In this document: positions 9,974 through 18,248 of the stretch, one piece after another
Position numbering within the stretch: position 1 is the stretch's first letter
How the letters are laid out: the number at the start of each line of letters is the position of its first letter
NCBI GenBank assembly: GCA_048213135.1
Contig: PS015490.1
Location: 63,228 to 96,134, forward strand
Direction of reading: 5' to 3'
DNA: 32,907 nt
Source of the DNA: Reclinomonas americana ATCC 50394
Lineage: Eukaryota > Jakobida > Jakobea > Jakobida
Notes under the pieces: generated by a model
Databases searched by the model: none
Told to the model about the DNA's origin: nothing
What the model saw: the letters and a program-made list of their open reading frames with translations, nothing else
Made by a program: the position numbers and the translations under genes

Positions 9974-12105
9974 ATGGCGTTTCCTACTGTAAGTTGGAGG
10001 TGGGGGTGGATGGGGTGAGAAAGGGGGGAGGGAGGGTGTTCCAGGGCGGAAGGCTGTGAGGTCAAGAGAGTTGGAAGTCGAGTGTGAGAGATTGACGACG
10101 ACGAATTCGAAAAATCGAGTTGAGATATCGATATTGCGCAGCGACGCCTCGATTTTCCAAGCCATGACCCAATCGCCTGGAGTACGGACTTTCAAGAACT
10201 ACAAGACATGCACATGGCAGCAAGCGCAGGCTTTGGAGCTCGTGGTTTGATCATGAATTCGATATCGCTGCGCAGCGATTGATCCGGATCGCGAATTCGA
10301 ACCAACTTGTCCGTGGACGTCTTGATCGCCCACCGGAGAGGAATGGATGCTGCTCATTTCACGGGTAATCCTTTTGTTTTGAGCCGTGGATTCTCTTTCT
10401 CATGTCGACGTCGACGTCGTGATCGACTTTTCTCGTTTTCTTTCGTAATTATAATGTCTCAGTTGCTTGTGGTCACTCATTTCCATGCAGTTGTGTTTGT
10501 GTTGCTGTTGATGTTGTTGTCGTTGTCACGCACGCCTTGCGGATCCTGTCAATCCCGCAGCGCCGGCCGGATTTTGCATCATTTTTCCTCTCTCCTCCAC
10601 ACACACGCACACACGCACCGCCCTCTGACATGTGGCAATGCTCTGCTTCCATCCCCAGCACCGACTACATCGAAGCGATGTGCGTGTCGGATGTCGTCTT
10701 CGTGCCTGCTTCACATCGCCGGGTGAGAATGTATGCATTTTTCCGCTCTCTCTCCATCTCTCTCCTCGCTCGCAGCACTCACTCGACTGTGGCAACACAG
10801 GCGCAGCGCGTCGCGTACGCGACAGCAGCATGTCGCATCCACGTGTTCTCGGTGCTCTTCGACCCACTGGAGATCGACATCGCGCGCACGCTCGTCATCA
10901 ATCTTGACAAGTGGGACGGAAACACGATCTATTCCCTGGCCTTCTCCCCCGTCAACCCCGACGTGCTCATTGTCGAAAGAGAAGAGATGAGCTACAGCTT
11001 CGATACGCCGTACGAGTACAGGAGGGTGACGGCGTGGAGACTGCCGCCGTTCACATTCGCTTCACCGCCAGCGGAGAAAGCGGGCTGCTTCTGCACCTCC
11101 AGCTGGGAGAAGCACATCGACAACAGCTGGCGTGTCCACATCAACGGACGATCGAGCAGCAATTGCGTTGTAGTTGACGAAGCAGACCTCGCGTCGTTCA
11201 CCGCGACTATCGTGGGCCGTGACGACAGCGGCGGAGAAGAGAGACGTATTTTTGTGTCGTCGACGCACACGATACACGGGAAGTCGACACAAGTGGACCG
11301 GATCCAGCCGGCGTGGCTGTCGGTGACTACCGGCGAAATGCAAGTATTGGGGCAGCTACGAGCCGAGGGAGATGGTCGCGCCTTGCGCCAGAACGTGGCG
11401 ATGTCACCCAGTGGAGCGCTACTGGCGTCACATGCACTCAGTCCTTCCAGTGATTGCACCGCTCAGCTCTCCTTGCGGGCCGCCGATGATGGCTCTCTGC
11501 AGAGGACATTCGACGTGCATTCCGACACGCCGTGCGCCGGCATGAACATCGAATTCTCGCATTGCGGGCGGTCGTTGTTGCTGCGCGGATTGTGTGGAGG
11601 TGCGCCGTGAACGATGGATCCCTCTCCGCGTTGCCTACCGTCTCACAGTTGTGTTGATGTCCCCCTCCGTCCATGACTAGGTGCGCCCGGCACCGCCGTG
11701 CGCCACAGTTATCGCTACGTGAACATGTTGCTCGACTTGGAGAGCGGCGAGAGCCATCGCCTGGAGGGCGAAGACAGATTTGCTACGTTTCTTCACGACA
11801 ACCGTGTCGTGCTCATCAACTCGAACTCCGTCGCAATCACGTGTACGATTCTGTCAGGTGTGGTGGCACTTGCTTCACCTCTCTCCGGCTGCCTGATCCA
11901 TGTACTGATCGCTCGTGTCGGCAAAGGGCCGTGGTGTGAAATCCGATGGCTGGCGCTGGAGGTGGACGCGGTTCGGCATGCGCTGGCCTGCGTGAACGCA
12001 ATTGAATGCGACGATGGTGATGACGGCGAGCCGCTTCCGTCGTTTGTGCTGCGCAACTTTCTCGTGGAGGATTGGCAGGTTGAGCTGCAGCGAGCGCAAA
12101 TGTAA
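9974..12105 (+). CDS. WD40/TolB-like beta-propeller protein, N-terminus uncertain
   Basis: The secure exons are 10659-10722, 10801-11599 and 11681-12105, with introns of 78 and 81 nt and a TAA stop at 12103. Repeated blade-like segments are visible: TIYSLAFSPVNPDVLIVE followed by VTAWRL, NVAMSPSGALLASHAL, and NIEFSHCGRSLLLRG. Each has the strand-turn-strand spacing of WD40 or TolB-type propellers but lacks most GH and WD dipeptides. The specific family is not recognised. Upstream, an open exon ending at 10364 (phase 2) joins 10659 in frame. One model starts at ATG 9974 with donor GTAAGT at 9989 and acceptor at 10224, giving 480 residues. The alternative is a start at the in-frame ATG at 10678. 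The 294-nt intron this implies is long for this genome. Propeller proteins are mostly interaction scaffolds; nothing in the context narrows this. Confidence 0.55.
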
Positions 12106-12499
12106 TGGTCGCAACCACAACAGATGAATCCGCCACGTCACACGCTTCGACGTCTCGTCGCTGTGCCGAGAAGTGTGGATCGCCGACGCCGTTGCAAGGT
12201 TTGTGCTCACTGATGGCTGATCCTGGCGGACGCTAGCACGTCGCTGACGCTTACCTGTGCGCAGCTTGAGTACATATCTGCGATAGGATCGCGAACACAC
12301 AAAACTGCAATTTACATGACCAAACAAACTGGTGTGGGCGTACACAAGGCGAGTGACTGCCAGATAAGATATGAACAGTAGTGCTCTCCACTCATGTGTC
12401 TTCTCATAAAAAGAGTTGCTTCAGCGCGACGAAGGCCGCTGCACGCTGTTTCCCGCGAGCAACGCCAGCAAATTCAAACGACACACACTTTACACAGTG
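12106..12499. other. Intergenic region without recognised signal
   Basis: This 394-bp gap separates two genes transcribed in the same direction. It should hold the 3' UTR of the propeller gene and the promoter of the next gene. No long ORF, repeat or promoter box stands out. Confidence 0.4.
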
Positions 12500-14941
12500 A
12501 TGGGCGACACAGACACAGTCTCTGTCTTTCTCTTCTCTCGCGGAGAGTGTGCCTATGGTGCCGCCCCGGCCTCCTCATTGTTGGACTCCCGTCTGGACAT
12601 TGCCTCGGCTGTGACCACCTGTGCTCTGCAGTTTGTGGATGGTGTCGAGTGCGCTGAGTCACACAACAGAGGTGCGCACGCATGCGCAGCGTGTGTGCAT
12701 TCGTGCGCCCAGTTTTTTCTGATCACACAAATATTGTGTGTGCATTGTGTGTGTGTATATAATGTGCATTGGTGGATCAGATGATACGGTCGAAGCAGGC
12801 AGCCAAGGTGCGTACTTAGATGCTTTTGCGTCGTGTGAGCTCGCTGCAGAGAATTGACTCCAGCCCTTTCCCACGGCAGATCGCCTCGATCTGATCATGA
12901 CTGTGGCGGAGCTGGTTGACGGTGTGTTGCCAAAAGCATATCAGCTTCTGCAGTGCTCTCACCGTGGCTCTCTCTCCCCCTCTCCCTCCCTCTCTGTCTC
13001 TCTCGCTCTCTCTCTCTCTCTCCGTCAGATGCTGTACCGCCTGTGGAGAGGGCATTGTGCGTCTTTGCTGCCGTCACTGCCTCGAAAATTGTACACACGA
13101 GTCGACATGTGGCTGCAACAGACGCTGTGGACGTTCTGCGTAGCGTCCATCTCGACCAGCTTGGCCCAGCACGCGAGTGCACCATCAAGCAGGTGCAGTC
13201 GGAGCTGCTCGCCGATCTTGGCTTCTGCAGTCGTTCACCAGACGACGATGCACCGGCTGTGGAAGCATGCCACCGAATGTTGGAGCGTGCACAGCAAGCG
13301 GCAGCAGCGGCCGATGTCTGGATGCTGTGGTTCGACGTGGCTTCGCAGCCCGTCGTGGCACAAGCCGACATCCGGAACGCCCGCAGCCGCCAGGCATTGT
13401 CGATGGCCATGTTCAACCCTGCTGATTACCCGCGATCGCCTGATTCCAGCAAGTGGCGTGCTGGGCCGAGGGAGCACGGTCTACTGATCATGGGGACAAA
13501 ACGCGACACGCGCGCGGACAGCGCCAGCACTACCTTTTTTGACTGGCTGAAGGTGTGCTTCTATGAGATCGAGGTCCTGTTATGTCTGTCTTGACTCACT
13601 CAAACCACGATGTCGAGTTGCAGAACCTCAGGTGGAATGTGGAGCAGCTGTGCTTGTGGATTTCCTTCCAACTGGTGCGTCCCTGAGTCTCCGAGAAGCA
13701 AATGCTCTGCCACTCGCTGCATTTTTTCGCCGTCCGCAGATTTACTGACACCGCATCGCAGGAAGCTGACGAGAAATCGTTGTTGCTGTGGGCGAAACTG
13801 CAGATGGCCACGGAACTCCAATTCTCCTCGGGTGCACGTTCCGCCCTCGACCTGCTCAACGATCATCTCCAGCAGACACGCGATGCTTCGAATGCGCCGT
13901 GCACACGGTGAGTGCTGTGCGCTCGTGCTCAACCTCTTCTTTCATGAGATCACCAGTGTTTTGACGACTGTTGTGTCGTAGACCCACCCTGGCCAGGTGC
14001 AAGAGGTGTGGTCCATGCAACTGCAAGATTGGATCGCTGGCCGACATCGACAACATTACGATGACAGTGGACGCCAACAGCGTTCAGTTGTCCACATTCG
14101 GGAAGCTCGTCGGCAACGGGGAGCGCGAGCTCGCCACTGCCGGCGTGATTTCGTTACCGCAGCCACAGCACCTGCAACAACAACAACAACAACAACAACA
14201 GCAACACCAACACCAAGCTGCTGCTCCTTCGACGATATCCGATCCCTCGGTGGCTGATCTGCTTCTGGCGACGTATCCCTGCATGCCGGTCGCATTGTTG
14301 CCGAATAATGCCGGGGCCGAGGCGCACCTGACCGCCGTACATGACACGTGCACCAAGTTGGACAAGACCTTTGGCGAGAGCACGCTTCTTGAGCGCTCCA
14401 TTGTGACGGTTATCATGAAAAACCACATGGCGCTGTGGACGGTGACCTTTGAGTCGCTCTCGTTTTGGATCCTGATCGCGGTGGTCACCGCGGCCATCAT
14501 GCAATCTGTACGTGTGTGTGTGCTTTCTCCTTTGTCGGCGTGTCTTTCGCGAGTCCTCTCTCATTGCAGTATGCTACAGCCGCCATCCACGCGAGATCTG
14601 CTCTTCGCGTTGTGGACGACAGCGTTGTGCGTTCTTTTCTTTTGGTGGCAGCGCGATGCCAGGGAGGCCGATAAGGTCTGCTAAAGCGCGCTCGCGCTCT
14701 ACAAGTCTTGTTTTCCGCTACTCATCTTTCCGACTGTGCCAAGCCGGGTGTGCTGCTCTTGCAAGAAACGAGTCGTTGGAATGAGAAGGCTCTTCGCCTG
14801 TATAGCGTGGGACGTTTCACCGCCTTCGACAATGCTCTGATGCCTCGCCGTTTCGAGACTGCTCTCCGTCAGCTCGAGTCCTGCGCATCCCATCGCCTGT
14901 GTCAGTTTCTAAATCTCGAGGGAAAGGATCGGCGACGGTGA
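12500..14941 (+). CDS. Unrecognised protein with C-terminal membrane helices
   Basis: Nine exons (12500-12671, 12781-12807, 12880-12921, 13029-13552, 13624-13674, 13762-13907, 13982-14515, 14570-14675, 14744-14941) give 599 residues with consistent phases, including a 27-nt microexon. No family was recognised. The first ~330 residues are mixed helical with acidic patches. A cysteine cluster (CKRCGPCNCK) lies near 325-335, possibly metal-binding or disulphide-bonded. A poly-Gln/His run is at about 385-400. Two hydrophobic segments follow: FWILIAVVTAAIM (near 480-495) and DLLFALWTTALCVLFFWW (near 505-522). A soluble tail ends in KDRRR. The junction at 14515/14570 could instead use the stronger GTACGT donor at 14508; that frame stops at 14674 without the second helix and leaves 14744-14941 unexplained. 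The start at 12500 is the first in-frame ATG. Confidence 0.6.
12960..13022 (+). repeat. (CT)n tract in intron
   Basis: A pyrimidine run of about 60 bp fills the 3' part of the intron 12922-13028, directly before the acceptor CAG at 13026-13028. It serves as an exaggerated polypyrimidine tract. Confidence 0.85.
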
Positions 14942-15150
14942 ACGGCGGCCTGTCTCGTGCACGTGGTTAGTTTTTGTATTCATGGCGCCCTACTCTGCAC
15001 GGCAGCGGTTGCTCAACTCACATCTCCTCCATGTCGGAAAAGTAGTACAATCGATGGCACGAGCTGGCAGGTGCACATGAATCCACATCCACTGTGGGCA
15101 TGTGTCAATGAATGCGAATATCCATCCGTCTTGCGCGCCCTACCACCAGC
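14942..15150. other. Intergenic region without recognised signal
   Basis: About 210 bp lie between the stop codon at 14941 and the tentative start at 15151. No ORF or repeat of note was seen. On the minus strand the frame at 15013-15273 is open but is not supported by a start or by family motifs. Confidence 0.3.
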
Positions 15151-15841
15151 ATGAGAAGCAAGTTGCTGTTTACACGACAGGCCAGCGACATCACTGGCGA
15201 GCGTTTTTTGGGCCCAGCAGAGGGTCCTTTTCGGACGGCGGCCTTGATGCGATCGGTGGCGGAAGTTGTGCATTTAGGTGTGGCAGCTCAGAGCGTCCAA
15301 TTCCACTTCCGGCTCTTGATCCTCTTCTGTCTTCGTCAACCGCGGTGCGAAGGCAGTCACAAACGCCGGGAGTTGGCATCTTTCCGGCACCTCGAAAGTC
15401 CCTGTTGCTGCATTCCACGTGAACTGCACCACAGGCAGCGGCTCCTCAGGTTCCGTGGCATCCTGCATGTTTCTGTTAGAACTAATTCGCACTCTTCCTT
15501 CTTGTTCAAGCACACTAAATCAGTACTGCCGCACTCCTGACGTCATGACAGGCTTTGGTGGGTTGTTACAGTGTGATTTGGTTGCTGGGTGGGAGACAAG
15601 AATGACGGCTCGCAGTGTGCTTCGAATGCACCGCGTAGCCGTGGCCTTGACCGAGGCTGACTCGGGCCCAGCACTCCCTCGTTTCAACCAACACCTGCAA
15701 CAACACGCGGCTGCCATAAAGGATATGAAGAAGACTGCGCAAGACGCCGCTCACGCCGCGCGGAAGGAGAGAGACACTGAAGTGGAGAAGACGACCGTGG
15801 AGGATACTCACGGAATCGAGAGACCGCTGGTCAACAAATAG
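15151..15841 (+). CDS. Small hydrophilic protein, tentative
   Basis: A two-exon model (15151-15277 and 15480-15841, phase 1 junction, acceptor TTCTGTTAG) gives 162 residues. The second exon is the more convincing part. It has GC-rich third positions and a helix of typical composition, RFNQHLQQHAAAIKDMKKTA, then a Lys/Glu-rich tail ending in a TAG at 15841. The helical pattern (R..F..H......MK) faintly recalls KxDL/BLOC-type small coiled-coil subunits, but that is not enough to name it. The 202-nt intron is longer than most here and is filled by an open frame on the other strand, so the 5' half may be wrong. The gene could also begin inside exon 2. Confidence 0.35.
15274..15468 (-). CDS. Coding-like antisense ORF, unassigned
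   Basis: From an ATG at 15468 the minus strand encodes 64 residues of ordinary, non-repetitive protein composition (PLPVVQFTWNAATGTFEVPE, then an acidic TKTEEDQEPEVELDAL) before a stop at 15274. In contrast, the plus-strand reading of the same bases is Arg/Cys-rich and unlikely. A possible donor inside it (GTGGAATTGG) would join in frame to an AAVRKGPSAGPKKR-containing exon ending near 15105. I do not recognise it. It may be a small gene, the remnant of one, or chance. It overlaps the tentative plus-strand gene. Confidence 0.3.
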   Translation of the reverse strand: MQDATEPEEPLPVVQFTWNAATGTFEVPERCQLPAFVTAFAPRLTKTEEDQEPEVELDALSCHT

Positions 15842-16114
15842 TAACCTCCTCGTGGACGTGTGCCTTTGTCTGTTGGTGCGAGAAGCTCTCTGCCGTTTTT
15901 CTAAAGAGGAGAGTGTGGGGCGGTAAAGTGGGAAGAAAATATGAATGAACCGAGTTGTGCTGGTGGTTGTCATCGCGATGTAATGCTTGCGGATGTTTTA
16001 CAGGCAGGTGGCAGGCATGTTAATGACCGCACTCTCACCTTACAGAAGACAACCTGGATTACACGAACACAAGAGACCGCTGCGATAGACATCCCGACAA
16101 AACTCGCTGCTGCT
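15842..16114. other. Intergenic convergent region
   Basis: A 273-bp region lies between the plus-strand stop at 15841 and the minus-strand stop at 16115. It should contain both 3' UTRs. No gene, terminator-like hairpin or poly(A) hexamer was recognised. The pyrimidine-rich run from about 16110 to 16180 is the Lys/Gly/Glu-coding tail of the RPP38-like gene read on the plus strand. Confidence 0.4.
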
Positions 16115-16908
16115 TCACTCCCCCTCCTTCACCCCCCTGCCCTTCTTCCCCTCCTTCCCCTTCTCCCCCCTCTTCTGCCCCATGAGCACCACTCGCGCCG
16201 GCTTCAACGTCGCCATCTCCGACGGCCGCAACCACGTCATCGACGGAGGCGGAGTGCGATCCAACAACGCGCGAATCCACGCCCCCTCGGCCTCGACCAC
16301 CGCCGCCTCCCCACCACCAACAGTCACCGCCCTCACCGCCACACACGCCACACGTGTCAACCTCAAGCACTGCGCCAGTCTCCCCTCCGGATCCAACACT
16401 GCACACAGCGGCACCTGTCTCACTTGCGCCAACACAGGCAGATTCTGCACCAGTGTCAGTGGCTGAGTGTTGCGCGACATGATGACCAGTGCCACCGAGG
16501 AGGCATTGCGTTCCAGTGTGCGTGTGATGCTGTTGATGCCAGTGAGCACGTGCTGTCGTCGCCACGTGGCATCGTCGGCGGCGACAGAGGCGGCCGCCTG
16601 CACGCGCAAGAGACCGTGGATGAACTCGTCGAGGTACTGCTCACTCTCCGAGGCCCCGAGACTGGGCCTAAGAAAGAGAGTAGAGGGAGAGTGAGTGCTT
16701 GCTCTGCTTGTGTGTGTGTGTGTCTGCGCGCTCACCATTTGTACTCGTAGGGAGTCTGCAGGTACTGCTTGGCCTGTGCGGCCTTCTTGCCGCCCTTCTT
16801 GCCTCCTTGCTTCTGTTGCACATCAGCAGCGGTCTTTTTTCTGAGTCCTTGGTTGAGCCCGGCAACGGGTGCAGGCAGGTGTGCGGTGTTCGGCTTCTTC
16901 GCGCTCAT
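16115..16908 (-). CDS. RPP38: RNase P/MRP subunit RPP38-like (L7Ae fold)
   Basis: Two exons (16736-16908 and 16115-16667) give 241 residues. RPP38 (Pop3 in yeast) binds kink-turn RNA in the RNase P and MRP complexes that mature tRNA and rRNA in the nucleus/nucleolus. The N-terminus is basic (KKTAADVQQ, KQGGKKGGKKAAQAKQ) and leads to LQTPYEYKWPSL, matching the N-P-Y-x-x-x-W segment before the fold in the family. The L7Ae-like core (about 97-175) shows TGINSITRTLERNASSVALV, then a central QVPLCAV and RLTRVACVAV strand, equivalent to the family's G-V-N-x-V-T-R-x-L-E-R, V-P and final beta-strand. A Lys/Gly/Glu-rich tail ends the protein. The splice junction TG|G encodes the conserved Trp. The donor is GTGAGC. 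The family call is strong; the RPP38 subgroup rests on the N-terminal W motif and the basic flanks. Confidence 0.8.
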
Positions 16909-16990
16909 GCAGATTGAAAGAGGAGGACAGTGGCAAAATGTTACTCTCTGTCGTTTAATTCCACTAGGTTTCTTGTTTGTACGTGCTGCA

Positions 16991-17509
16991 TTACCCGCCT
17001 TGACTGTGCAGTACAGCGAGACTGGCGACAGTGATGGCTGTGCCGCCCATCTTCACCATGAGGTTGGCCGGAGCAAAGGTTCGTCGACGTTCGCCGACGG
17101 TCGCGTTGATCCACTTTGGGAACACGAGTACGCCCAGGAATGTGGCCGTCCTGTGCACGTGCGTGTTGTTAGTGCGGGTGGAGGCCACCAAAGGCGTGAG
17201 ATGTAGGAGAGCGGTACCATGAGAAGAGGATGCGAACGAGAGTCATTTCCAGGTACACCTGTTGAGGAAGTGAGCAGCAGGCGCAGCAAGCGGTGCGTGA
17301 GGGGGAAGAAGACGAACGAGGGAGATGTCGTAGGTGATGGCCAGATAGAAAAGAACAATGGCTCGTCCGTTAAGCAGGGCGCTGCGAGAGGCGGCGCAAG
17401 TTAAGATCAGTTGCCTTCCCTAAATTCCACACGCTCACTCTCCGGCACTCTGTTCCCTCTTCCCCCACAGTGCCGACACTCTCCAACCACATCCTATTCG
17501 CCAGTCCAT
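16991..17509 (-). CDS. Small predicted membrane protein (117 aa)
   Basis: Three exons (17439-17509, 17259-17381, 16991-17150) join with matching phases to give 117 residues from ATG 17509. Intron 1 (57 nt, GTGAGC donor) contains a CTTAAC branch-like element and intron 2 a CACTAAC one. Hydrophobic segments are AIVLFYLAITYDISLVRLL (about 33-51), TATFLGVLVFPKW and GGTAITVASLAVL near the end, separated by a GERRR basic turn. That suggests a small two- or three-helix membrane protein, possibly organellar. No family was recognised. The C-terminus lies only 82 bp upstream of the RPP38-like start codon on the same strand. An alternative model begins at an ATG at 17220 with a 38-nt intron (17151-17188) and gives 63 residues. 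Confidence 0.5.
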
Positions 17510-18248
17510 TCCTTTCTCTCTCACTCTGCAGCTCTCTCTTGCCCGCTCACTCTCCACATCGCCGACGATTTTCAACAATACCCTCTCTGCGACTCACTCC
17601 GTCTCTGTGCACTCCGCAAAACTTCTGTCGCTCTTAATGCCTTGCAGTGCCTCCTCCGCGTCGTCTCTCTCTTCTTTCTCTCTCATTCACTCTCTCTCTC
17701 TCTCTCTCTCTCCTTTCCATAAGCACTCAGCGAGACATGTCTGCTTCATTGAAGAGAATTCTCTTTTCTTCTCATGGGCTTCTTGCTGATCTCTCTCGCT
17801 CTCTTGATCTCTCAGATTTCCTTTCCCTCCTTCTCTCTCTCTCTCTGCCCCGCTCCATATCCTCCTCGCAGCACGTCCTTTCCCTGTCCCTCAAGTCATT
17901 CTCATCCACGTCTCTCATCTGTCTGTGCTGTTCCCTTCCCCGTCCGCCCCTCCCCCAAACCTCCCGCCCCCATTCTCCTTCATCCCCGAACCCGCATCCT
18001 CTCCTTTCTCAATCATTCTCGTCAGAACCTGTCTGCAGCATCCTGCGTCTGTGTTAGTTATCTTTCTCTCTCTCTCCATATCCTCTCCGCCGCACTTCCT
18101 TTCCCAACCTTTGTCGTCTGCATCCCTTTCCCCCCTCTCCTATCCTCCCTTCCCCTCCTTTCTTCTCCTTTCCCCCCTTCCCCCCTCTCCTATCCTCCCT
18201 TTCCCTCTATCTCTTCCCCCTCCTTCCCCCTCCCCCCTCCTCCCCCCC
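17510..18248. repeat. Long polypyrimidine/polypurine tract with tandem duplications
   Basis: On the plus strand nearly all of this ~740-bp gap is C and T, most extreme from about 17680 to 18250. It includes a (CT)n run at 17690-17712. A segment beginning CCCCCTCTCCTATCC at 18131 recurs at 18181 (50-bp period), and a TCCATATCCTC block at 17855 recurs, diverged, near 18072, so part of the tract grew by local duplication. Long frames here are only Pro/Ser/Leu/Phe low-complexity translations. It separates two minus-strand genes and so should include the promoter of the small membrane protein gene. Triplex (H-DNA) formation is possible but is inference. Confidence 0.8.

Noticed and set aside
15566-15973. 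Minus-strand frame of 135 residues
   Set aside because: It is Leu/Ser/Arg-rich and antisense to a plus-strand exon with better codon and helix composition. It has no convincing start or splice sites.
17219-17404. Complete plus-strand ORF of 61 residues
   Set aside because: It is Lys/Arg/Gly/Ser-rich and antisense to an exon of the small membrane protein that is supported by two phase-consistent introns. It remains a minor possibility.
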